From assembly GCA_016707785.1 (NCBI GenBank), contig JADJGZ010000037.1:1-16469 (forward strand): 16,469 nucleotides of DNA. The letters run 5' to 3'. This stretch comes from Bacteroidales bacterium. GTDB taxonomy: Bacteria > Bacteroidota > Bacteroidia > Bacteroidales > UBA4417. Below are positions 1-6,652 of this stretch, piece by piece (within the stretch, counting starts at the first letter, position 1; the number at the start of each line of letters is the position of its first letter). The notes beneath the pieces were generated by a model, which worked only from the letters and a program-made list of their open reading frames with translations, was not told where the DNA came from and did no database searches. Both the position numbers and the translations under genes were made by a program.

Positions 1-19
1 GCAATTAAATAAGGATTAC

Positions 20-925
20 ATGTCTATCAAAACCGTCGGGATTACTAAATTCTATGGAACACAACTGGTGCTTGATAAAATCAGCATCAATATTGACAAG
101 GGAGAAGTCGTGGGATTATTAGGCCCTAATGGAGCCGGGAAGTCTACTTTGATGAAGATACTCTCCTGCTATATCCCTGCTTCCTCCGGGGATGCCTTTG
201 TGGAAGGCTTTGATATTACTACCGAAGAAGAGCAGGTAAAGAAAAGAATTGGTTATCTTCCTGAGAATAACCCTTTGTACCTTGATATGTATATCCGGGA
301 ATACCTTGAGTTTATTTCAGGTATTCATAAACTTGGAAAACAGGGAAAGAAAAGAGTTTCTGATATTATTGATATGACCGGTCTGGGTCCTGAACAGCAT
401 AAAAAAATTGTGATGTTATCGAAAGGATACAGGCAAAGGGTCGGACTGGCACAAGCTCTCATTCATGATCCTGAAGTGTTGATACTTGATGAGCCTACTT
501 CCGGGTTAGACCCCAATCAATTGCTTGAAATCCGCAACCTGATCAAAGAGATTGGCAAAGAGAAAACCGTAATGCTTTCCACGCATATTATGCAGGAGGT
601 AGAAGCCATCTGTAACCGGGTTATCATAATACACCAGGGTAAACTGGTTGCTGACGACCTTACATCTAACCTGTCATTCAGTAAGTCGAAAGATATCGTT
701 ACTGTTGAATTTGGCAGTCCGGTGAGGGAAAAGCTTTTAGCTTCCATTCCTGGAGTTGCTTCTGTAACAAAAGTAAACGAAACTACCTGGAAATTGCAGG
801 CACATCCTGGTCAGGATATCAGGCCTGAAATTAATAAAGTTGTAAAAGAAGCGGGATTAACCTTATTAGAACTTCACAGGGAAGAGCAGCGCCTTGAAGA
901 GGTATTCCAACAACTTACCCGATAA
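20..925 (+). CDS. gldA: GldA-like ABC transporter ATP-binding subunit
   Basis: A 301-residue ABC ATPase that would power a membrane export complex at the inner face of the cytoplasmic membrane; in gliding Bacteroidota GldA works with GldF and GldG. Visible motifs are Walker A GPNGAGKST (35-43), signature LSKGYRQRV (133-141), Walker B LILDEP (154-159), D-loop SGLDP and switch His in STHIMQE (about 189). The Q-loop region reads YLPENNPLY, with Glu where many ABC proteins have Gln, as I recall for GldA-type proteins. The C-terminal 80 residues are the extra domain typical of this subfamily. The start is supported by AAGGA at 11-15. No gldF or gldG lies downstream; the next gene is metK. The family assignment is firm. 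A role in gliding is inference, because non-gliding Bacteroidota also carry close homologs. Confidence 0.9.
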   Translation: MSIKTVGITKFYGTQLVLDKISINIDKGEVVGLLGPNGAGKSTLMKILSCYIPASSGDAFVEGFDITTEEEQVKKRIGYLPENNPLYLDMYIREYLEFISGIHKLGKQGKKRVSDIIDMTGLGPEQHKKIVMLSKGYRQRVGLAQALIHDPEVLILDEPTSGLDPNQLLEIRNLIKEIGKEKTVMLSTHIMQEVEAICNRVIIIHQGKLVADDLTSNLSFSKSKDIVTVEFGSPVREKLLASIPGVASVTKVNETTWKLQAHPGQDIRPEINKVVKEAGLTLLELHREEQRLEEVFQQLTR

Positions 926-969
926 AAAGCTGGACACTTCTCATCTCATCTTAACATCATATTTGGTAG

Positions 970-994
970 CTTGTCCTGTTTTGGAACAAGTTTT
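970..994 (+). terminator. Probable terminator after gldA
   Basis: CTTGTCC (970-976) pairs with GGAACAAG (983-990) with one bulged A, around a 6-base loop, and is followed by TTTTATT. The stem is short and the T-run modest, so it is a weak intrinsic terminator candidate, but it is correctly placed about 45 bases after the gldA stop. Confidence 0.5.
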
Positions 995-1007
995 ATTCAA
1001 AAAAATG

Positions 1008-1015
1008 TACTTTTG
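1008..1015 (+). promoter_or_regulatory. Candidate Bacteroidota -7 element for metK
   Basis: TACTTTTG fits the Bacteroidota -7 consensus TAnnTTTG exactly. A TTG lies 24 bases upstream (981-983), slightly beyond the usual spacing and inside the gldA terminator hairpin, so only the -7 box is persuasive. It would give a leader of roughly 110 nt before metK. I recognise no SAM-riboswitch consensus in that leader. Confidence 0.4.
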
Positions 1016-1131
1016 TGTATTACTTTCACTAAAAGCTTTGATTGATAGTTATAGTGGAATGTGATGAATATGTTTATTCCTGTTCATCTTATTTCACCAA
1101 TCATTTTTGTTAACCCCTAAAAATCAAATAG

Positions 1132-2469
1132 ATGGGATACTTATTCACCTCTGAAAGTGTTTCGGAAGGACACCCTGATAAAGTTGCGGATCAGATATCT
1201 GATGCCCTGCTTGATGAATTTTTACGCTTTGACCCGGATTCAAAAGTTGCATGTGAAACCCTGGTTACTACCGGCCTTGTTGTGTGTAGCGGTGAAGTCA
1301 GGACTAATGGCTATGTTGATATTCAAAAAGTAGTTCGTGAAACGATCGAAAAAATCGGTTACACACAAGCTGAATATCGTTTTGATAATAATTCCTGCGG
1401 TGTAATTTCCACCATCCATGAGCAGTCGGATGATATTTTCCAGGGTGTTGACAATAAGAATCCTGAAGAACAGGGTGCCGGTGACCAGGGAATGATGTTT
1501 GGCTATGCCAACAATGAAATGGATAATTATATGCCACTGGCGATTGAATTATCCCATATCCTTTTACAGGAGCTCGCCGCCATCCGCAAGGAAGGTAAAA
1601 AGATGAAATACCTCAGGCCCGACAGCAAATCGCAGGTTACTGTAGAGTACAGTGATAACAATGTTCCCTTAAGGATTGATACCATTGTTGTATCAACACA
1701 GCATGATGAATTTGTGCTGGCAAAAGGAACCACTGATAAGGATTACAAAGCTGCTGAAAAGGCCATGCAGGATAAGATTCGTGAAGATGTTCTGAATATT
1801 CTTATTCCAAGGGTAAAAAGGACACTTCCACCCAGAATCAAGAAATTATTCAAAAATGACTTCAAATTATTTGTCAACCCGACAGGTAAATTTGTCATTG
1901 GTGGCCCCCATGGAGATACAGGCTTAACCGGGCGTAAGATTATTGTAGATACTTATGGTGGAAAAGGTGCCCACGGTGGTGGTGCTTTCTCAGGAAAAGA
2001 CTCTTCAAAGGTTGACCGGTCAGCTGCTTATGCAGCCCGTCATATTGCCAAGAACCTTGTTGCTGCAGGTGTGGCCGATGAAGTCCTTGTGCAGGTTGCC
2101 TATGCCATTGGCATTGCAGAACCGGTAGGAGTATTCGTAAATACCTATAGAACCGGTAAGGTTAAAGGTAAAGATGGAAAGAAACTTGCCGATGGACAAA
2201 TTGCAGAAAGAGTAAAGAAGATTTTTGACCTCCGCCCCTATGCTATTGTACAACGTTTCGGACTTAAGAACCCGATTTTTGGAAGAACCGCCTCGTATGG
2301 CCATTTTGGCCGCGATCATTATATGGCTGAAGTTGAAGTTTATAATAAGAATGGCGCCACCCGCACCGCTAAAGTAAACGGTGCTGATCGTTATTATAAA
2401 GAAGTGCAATTCTTTGGTTGGGAGAAACTTGATGCAGTGGAAATGATTAAGAAAGAATTCGGACTTTAA
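1132..2469 (+). CDS. metK: S-adenosylmethionine synthase (methionine adenosyltransferase)
   Basis: Makes S-adenosylmethionine from methionine and ATP in the cytoplasm, releasing phosphate and pyrophosphate. The 445 residues carry the family signatures: N-terminal TSESVSEGHPDK with catalytic His14, the GAGDQGMMFGYA motif (115-126), the phosphate-binding GGGAFSGKD loop (282-290) followed by KVDRSAAYAARH, and FDLRPY near 365-370. The protein is about 60 residues longer than the E. coli enzyme. Much of the surplus is a lysine-rich insert around residues 195-245 (including DKDYKAAEKAMQDK) before the conserved NPTGKFVIGGPHGDTGLTGRK stretch, as I recall for Bacteroidota forms. The gene stands alone, with terminators before and after it. 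Methionine supply links it loosely to the PLP/thrC/thrH operon about 8.5 kb downstream. The assignment is essentially certain. Confidence 0.98.
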   Translation: MGYLFTSESVSEGHPDKVADQISDALLDEFLRFDPDSKVACETLVTTGLVVCSGEVRTNGYVDIQKVVRETIEKIGYTQAEYRFDNNSCGVISTIHEQSDDIFQGVDNKNPEEQGAGDQGMMFGYANNEMDNYMPLAIELSHILLQELAAIRKEGKKMKYLRPDSKSQVTVEYSDNNVPLRIDTIVVSTQHDEFVLAKGTTDKDYKAAEKAMQDKIREDVLNILIPRVKRTLPPRIKKLFKNDFKLFVNPTGKFVIGGPHGDTGLTGRKIIVDTYGGKGAHGGGAFSGKDSSKVDRSAAYAARHIAKNLVAAGVADEVLVQVAYAIGIAEPVGVFVNTYRTGKVKGKDGKKLADGQIAERVKKIFDLRPYAIVQRFGLKNPIFGRTASYGHFGRDHYMAEVEVYNKNGATRTAKVNGADRYYKEVQFFGWEKLDAVEMIKKEFGL

Positions 2470-2487
2470 CCAAAAGATAACATTCTG

Positions 2488-2517
2488 AAAAGCCGGGATA
2501 AATGCCCGGCTTTTTTA
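2488..2517 (+). terminator. Strong intrinsic terminator after metK, probably bidirectional
   Basis: GCCGGG (2492-2497) and CCCGGC (2505-2510) form a perfect stem over a 7-base loop, extended by flanking A/T pairs and followed by six T on the plus strand. Read on the minus strand the stem is followed by TTTTCAG, so it can also end the convergent secreted-protein transcript that stops at 2529. Confidence 0.9.
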
Positions 2518-2528
2518 TTTCTGTTTCA

Positions 2529-3299
2529 TCAATGCTGAATCAGAAGTTTGCTTGTTAAGACTTCATGTTTATTGGTTATTGCGTGCAAAAAGTACACTCC
2601 CGCTGGCATATTGGAGACATCAAGTTCAACTCTCCCTTCACCTGCCATCACCATTTTTGGAGTGAAGTGTCTGCCGAAGGAGTCTATCAATGATACTCTT
2701 TGAATATTGGGTGAAGTTGAACGCCTGGACCCTATCAAGACCTTCTGAGCCGCAGGAATAGGGAAAAGGTAAAGGGAAGAAGGCTTCCATTCATCTACAC
2801 CAACACCACTAACCCAATAATTCATTGTAACCTGAGCTTCTACAGGATGGTCGAGAGTGGTATAATCGTAGAAAAGATAGGTTATAGATGTCAAACCCGG
2901 AGGTATCGGCTTTTCATACACAAAAAAATGATCATAATGAGTAACAAAAGTGCTGTCGGTGGCTCCGGAAGCAATGGAGTCAGCAATGTCAGTAGAATCA
3001 GCATTAGGCCAGCACCTGGGGTTCAGGCAGAAATAATTAGAGGTACTATCCACCTGGAAATGAATGATTTTTCTCATAAAAACTGCCAAAGCCTTATCGG
3101 TCTGATTAACTATTTTGAGATGGGCCGAAAGCTCCAGCGTGGATAGGTCGGTGGTTGAAACATTGATAACCCCATCATTTACCACACGATTTCCATCATT
3201 AACATCCAGCAAAAGCAGTTCCTGTCCTGATGCCTTAGGAATTAAAAACCAGAACATACAGAAAAAGAAAATGGCAACTTGCAGGATTCCTGTTTTCAT
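2529..3299 (-). CDS. T9SS-sorted secreted protein with one copy of a Cys-pair domain
   Basis: The frame opens at 3341, but the ATG at 3299 gives a proper signal peptide (MKTGILQVAIFFFCMFW..., ending near ASGQ at 25), so I choose that start: 256 residues. Residues about 27-165 form one copy of a domain seen twice in the neighbouring gene: an opening LLLLDVNDGNRVVND, then LKIVNQ, AVFMRKI, FCLNPRCWP (Cys91 and Cys96), and SITYLFYDYT near 138-147. Residues about 170-256 are a T9SS type A sorting domain ending MPAGVYFLHA...SKLLIQH, with LFPIPA where YPNPA is usual. It would cross the outer membrane through T9SS and be surface-attached or released. It lies 58 bases downstream of its paralog and is probably cotranscribed with it. 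The function of the domain is unknown to me. Confidence 0.82.
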   Translation of the reverse strand: MKTGILQVAIFFFCMFWFLIPKASGQELLLLDVNDGNRVVNDGVINVSTTDLSTLELSAHLKIVNQTDKALAVFMRKIIHFQVDSTSNYFCLNPRCWPNADSTDIADSIASGATDSTFVTHYDHFFVYEKPIPPGLTSITYLFYDYTTLDHPVEAQVTMNYWVSGVGVDEWKPSSLYLFPIPAAQKVLIGSRRSTSPNIQRVSLIDSFGRHFTPKMVMAGEGRVELDVSNMPAGVYFLHAITNKHEVLTSKLLIQH

Positions 3300-3357
3300 A
3301 TGCAGATAATTACATGTGATAATGCAGCAGGGATAATTCACCTAAGAACAGTGAATT

Positions 3358-4491
3358 TTAATGACGAACCAGGAGTTTCTTTGTAAAGTTTACCTTACCA
3401 TCGGTCACCAGTGAATACAGGTATAGTCCGGCAGGCAGTGCGGCTGTGTGCACAATGGCTTTTCCTGATTCCCTGTCGAGCATGATTTGTTCGACTTCAG
3501 AACCTGAAATACTCCTGATGCTTAGGTAAGCCGATCTAACTGAAGCAGGCAGATCGAAATTGAAAACAGTAAAAGAGGCAGCCGGATTAGGAGTAGGCTC
3601 GCTGAAGGACAGGCCTTTATTTTCTGGCATTCCCACCCCACTAAGGTTGAAGATAACAGTAAAGCTTGCGGCGGTGGGTTCTCCCAACGTATAGTTATCA
3701 TAAAATTCATAGGATAGAGAAGTGGCTCCTGCATTTCCTGCCGGGGTATAATCGGCAACAAAATTGCTGTCGATACCTCCACCGGGGATGGTTACCACTA
3801 CGAATGATGTATCGATAAAGGGAGGATAACAAACACCATAGCAGAAAGTATTTGTGGTTCCGGGAACAACTGAATTCTGGATACGCCTGGCATACATGAA
3901 CAGGTCGGAGCTGGAGTTGTTTCTCACTTTAACCTTTGCATCAAAGTAAGCTGCCATGCTGGTATCGTTACTGGAAACCACGATGGTGGAGTTATTCACG
4001 ATATGTCCTTCTTCATCAAGGATATCAATTACATCGGATACAGCATATAAAATAGTAACAGAAGCCGCTACTTTATTGGCAGTAGTTGTATTATCGTAAA
4101 ACTCGTAAGTAACTGAAGAAATACCTCTTGCCTGGCTAGGATAGTAGTCCCCGATAAATGTTGTATTCATAATACCCACCTGGATAGGAGTTTCGACCTG
4201 AGAAGTGTCGGTGGTTGGAGGATAGCAGTTAATCCCAAAGCAGAATGCATTGGAAGAATTGGTTGCAGCTGTATTGTTGATCCTGCGGACAAAAACATTA
4301 AGGTCTGTATCTCCGGAATTGTAAACCTTGAGGTGGCTCTCCATGAGGTCAACCAGGGGATTATTGGAATATACTGTGATGGTTTTCCCGGTAACATCAT
4401 TATCGAATTGGTCAAAGATCTGCAGTGCAGGTTGTGCAGTAATAGCACTCAGTATGACGAGGGAAAGTAAAGTGAGTAAGAGATGTTTCAT
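3358..4491 (-). CDS. T9SS-sorted secreted protein with two tandem Cys-pair domains
   Basis: The open frame extends to 4527, but the ATG at 4491 starts a clean signal peptide (MKHLLLTLLSLVILSAITAQ), giving 377 residues. Two tandem copies of one domain fill residues about 23-151 and 153-285. Each opens with an IFDQFDND / ILDEEGHI type strand and carries (L/V)KVxN, DL then RRI, FCFGINCYPP (Cys84 and Cys89) or FCYGVCYPP (Cys217 and Cys221), DTS, DYxP and YEFYDN. A T9SS type A tail follows: EPTPNPA (298-304), then LPAGLYLYS and a basic KKLLVRH end. A close TAnnTTTG promoter lies about 80 bases upstream. The repeat suggests beta-sandwich modules with a local disulfide, which is inference. I recognise no enzyme motif. 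The role may be surface binding or structural. Confidence 0.83.
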   Translation of the reverse strand: MKHLLLTLLSLVILSAITAQPALQIFDQFDNDVTGKTITVYSNNPLVDLMESHLKVYNSGDTDLNVFVRRINNTAATNSSNAFCFGINCYPPTTDTSQVETPIQVGIMNTTFIGDYYPSQARGISSVTYEFYDNTTTANKVAASVTILYAVSDVIDILDEEGHIVNNSTIVVSSNDTSMAAYFDAKVKVRNNSSSDLFMYARRIQNSVVPGTTNTFCYGVCYPPFIDTSFVVVTIPGGGIDSNFVADYTPAGNAGATSLSYEFYDNYTLGEPTAASFTVIFNLSGVGMPENKGLSFSEPTPNPAASFTVFNFDLPASVRSAYLSIRSISGSEVEQIMLDRESGKAIVHTAALPAGLYLYSLVTDGKVNFTKKLLVRH

Positions 4492-4570
4492 ATTAAGTAG
4501 GATTTTTTTTGACAGACTGATTATCAAGATATTTACCCTTGATGAAAAGGAATTATCAATTTTCTTTTCA

Positions 4571-4578
4571 CAAAGATA
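4571..4578 (-). promoter_or_regulatory. Candidate Bacteroidota promoter for the 4491-2529 pair
   Basis: On the minus strand this reads TATCTTTG, an exact TAnnTTTG -7 box. A TTG (4597-4595) lies 16 bases upstream, close to the usual -33 spacing. Transcription would start near 4565, giving a leader of about 75 nt before the ATG at 4491. Confidence 0.5.
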
Positions 4579-4706
4579 GCAGCAATTTAATAACCAACTG
4601 AAAACTTATAAATAATTTTTAAAAAGTTGAAGCCTGACTCTCAGAAACATAAAACTGATTGTATTATTGCAGATATTTGTAAAATCAATCCTCAACGACC
4701 TCAAAC

Positions 4707-4958
4707 ATGAAAAAGCTACTACTTTCTTTCCTGGTCATAATTATGGCAACCTTTACATTCGCACAAACACAGCGATATGTTATTGTTGAGGAGTTTACGA
4801 ATGCCAGTTGCGGGCCTTGTGCAGCACAGAACCCAGCCTTTCAAGCTTTAATGGCTGCCAATACTTCAAATGCACTTACGTTACTTACCATTGGAATTAT
4901 CCAGGACCCAATGACCCGATGTACCTGGTTAATCCTACAGAAAACCAAGGCAGAATAG
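4707..4958 (+). CDS. N-terminal fragment of frameshifted Omp28-type secreted protein
   Basis: An 83-codon open frame starting with a signal peptide (MKKLLLSFLVIIMATFTFAQ) followed by VIVEEFTNASCGPCAAQNPAF. This is the start of the Omp28-like family, with a thioredoxin-style CGPC (Cys35 and Cys38). Homology to the family is kept to about codon 60 (CTT at 4884-4886); after that this frame is nonsense and ends at 4958. The expected continuation, YHWNYPGPNDPMY, is read in the frame of the 4808-6403 ORF. Adding one T in the CTTAC stretch would restore a single protein of about 565 residues. The upstream 215 bases hold no obvious Shine-Dalgarno site. This fragment is not an independent gene. Confidence 0.75.
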   Translation: MKKLLLSFLVIIMATFTFAQTQRYVIVEEFTNASCGPCAAQNPAFQALMAANTSNALTLLTIGIIQDPMTRCTWLILQKTKAE

Positions 4959-6403
4959 GATTTTATGGATTTAACTTTGTTCCTTCCTGTGTTATGGATG
5001 GAGCAACAGTTACCGGAGGCAGTTATGCAGGAGCCCCGGCAAATGTTACACAGACCATGATCAACAATGAATATGCAGTTCCGGCCCCTTTTGAACTATA
5101 TATTAATCATAGTCTTTCACCTGCCAGTGACTCCATTTATGTAACCATGCTGGGTAAATGTACTCAGGCAGTCAGCGGACAATTGGTAGCCCACCTGGTG
5201 GTTCTGGAAAAGCATATTCATTATAATACTGCACCAGGTTCCAATGGTGAGAAAGAATTCTATAATGTGATGCGTAAAATGCTTCCTACACATAACGGAA
5301 CCACACTTTCCTCCTCTTATGCCGCCGGTGATTATTTTATCATTCAACAGGCATGGAAACTGGCAAGTATTACATCAATGAGTGAACTCAGCGTTACCGG
5401 TTTTGTTCAGAACAAACAAACCAAAACGGTGCATCAGTCTGCCCTCACTTCCCCAACTCCCATTACAGGAGTGTATGCCAATGATGTGGAAGTATCTACT
5501 TTGATTGGAATGCTTCCTACCTATTGTGTAAGCAGCTTATCCCCCACTGTTAAGATCAGGAATAATGGAACAGAGCCCCTAACCTCTCTTACTTTCCATT
5601 ACATGGTGAATAATGGCACACCTGCAACCCATCAATGGACCGGTAACCTTGATTTCCTTGAAACTGCAACTGTCCAGTTGCCTGCTTTCAATTTCAGCCT
5701 TGCTAATTCGAATGTACTGACTGTGTATACTGACGGGACCAATTCTGTTGGAGATAACTACGCAAAAAACGACACGATCCGTCAAAACTTCAATGCTGCT
5801 ATGCAAACCGGTTCAACCATAACCTTGAACATTAAAACCGACAATTACCCGGAAGAGACTACCTGGATTATTTCAGATAACCTCGGCAATACACTTGCAT
5901 CAGGGGGACCTTACACACAAGCAACACATGTTTATACAGAAAGTATTCCTCTTGGCTTTGGGACCTGCTACCAGTTTACCATTTACGATGCCGGAGGAAA
6001 TGGTGTTTGCTGCGGAACAGCCAGTGGTTTTGGTTACTACCAGTTGAAAAGTGGAAGTATGACTATAAGAACAGGAACTGATTTTGGAAGCCAGGAAAGC
6101 ACTCAATTCTATTCCCCTTCGGGTGTAGGAATGGTTGAAAACCTTAACCCTTTCACCCTTTCAGTTTACCCTAACCCTGTTTCAGGATTAGCTACCTTAA
6201 AATTTGAAAATGCCAAACCTGAGATAATTGAGATAAATGTATTCAACCTCCAGGGTAGTGTTGCCAGGAAATTCCAGGCTCAGGAATACCCAGCCGGAAA
6301 GAATGAAATAATGCTGGATTGCACTAACCTGGTTCCAGGCATTTATAACATTCAGCTGAAAGCCGGAGACCGCTTATTCAATCAGAAACTGACTGTAAAA
6401 TAA
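4808..6403 (+). CDS. Omp28-type T9SS-sorted outer-surface protein (main part, after frameshift)
   Basis: This frame is open from 4808, but its real coding content begins near 4886, where it takes over from the fragment starting at 4707. In order it holds the rest of the Omp28/thioredoxin-like region (NYPGPNDPMY..., FVPSCVMDGATVTGG), a middle all-beta region with a CARDB-like strand pattern (SPTVKIRNNGTEPL...), a module at bases 5840-6111 that starts DNYPEETTW and carries IYDAGGNGVCCG, and a T9SS type A sorting domain (SVYPNPVSG to QKLTVK). The product would be exported across the outer membrane. In related Bacteroidota such proteins are surface lipoproteins or adhesin-like, but no activity can be stated. 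A strong terminator follows. The frameshift could be a sequencing error or a true mutation. Confidence 0.8.
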   Translation: MRALCSTEPSLSSFNGCQYFKCTYVTYHWNYPGPNDPMYLVNPTENQGRIGFYGFNFVPSCVMDGATVTGGSYAGAPANVTQTMINNEYAVPAPFELYINHSLSPASDSIYVTMLGKCTQAVSGQLVAHLVVLEKHIHYNTAPGSNGEKEFYNVMRKMLPTHNGTTLSSSYAAGDYFIIQQAWKLASITSMSELSVTGFVQNKQTKTVHQSALTSPTPITGVYANDVEVSTLIGMLPTYCVSSLSPTVKIRNNGTEPLTSLTFHYMVNNGTPATHQWTGNLDFLETATVQLPAFNFSLANSNVLTVYTDGTNSVGDNYAKNDTIRQNFNAAMQTGSTITLNIKTDNYPEETTWIISDNLGNTLASGGPYTQATHVYTESIPLGFGTCYQFTIYDAGGNGVCCGTASGFGYYQLKSGSMTIRTGTDFGSQESTQFYSPSGVGMVENLNPFTLSVYPNPVSGLATLKFENAKPEIIEINVFNLQGSVARKFQAQEYPAGKNEIMLDCTNLVPGIYNIQLKAGDRLFNQKLTVK

Positions 6404-6430
6404 ACTTAATGCAGTCTTCACGATTTTTTG

Positions 6431-6459
6431 AAACAGCCTCCAGTGGAGGCTGTTTTTTT
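6431..6459 (+). terminator. Strong intrinsic terminator after the Omp28-type gene
   Basis: ACAGCCTCC (6433-6441) and GGAGGCTGT (6445-6453) form a perfect 9-bp stem with a 3-base loop AGT, followed by a run of T. It lies about 30 bases after the stop at 6403. Confidence 0.92.
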
Positions 6460-6515
6460 ATCTTTAATCATTTCTTTCCGACAAAGAAGTTAATTAGTTG
6501 ATCGCGAAGATGGAT

Positions 6516-6550
6516 TCGCTGATTTTCACAAATTCTGTGTAAATCAGCGA
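6516..6550. repeat. Imperfect inverted repeat in the convergent intergenic region
   Basis: TCGCTGATTTTCACA (6516-6530) and TGTGTAAATCAGCGA (6536-6550) pair over 15 bp with a single T/T mismatch around the loop AATTC. No T-run follows on either strand, so it is not a standard terminator. The sequence resembles intergenic elements of the type 'CACAGATT...CGCGG' that I recall from Bacteroidota genomes. The 6404-6652 interval otherwise holds only the terminator at 6431. Confidence 0.55.
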
Positions 6551-6652
6551 GAAAACAATTTTATTTATTTGTTGAAGAAACGGATCAAAGTTGAAAATCT
6601 ATATGAATGTTAATGGTTATTACAACCGACAGCTGTAAAACTCTACATCACA

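Noticed and set aside
1016..1131. Possible SAM riboswitch in the metK leader
   Set aside because: No SAM-I, SAM-II or other SAM-aptamer consensus or convincing multi-stem fold is recognisable; only the position is suggestive.
2020..2409. 129-codon minus-strand open frame inside metK
   Set aside because: Antisense shadow of a conserved enzyme gene, with no start context or family resemblance.
4880..4890. Programmed ribosomal frameshift in the Omp28-type gene
   Set aside because: No X-XXY-YYZ slippery heptamer or clear downstream pseudoknot, and this family has no known need for recoding.
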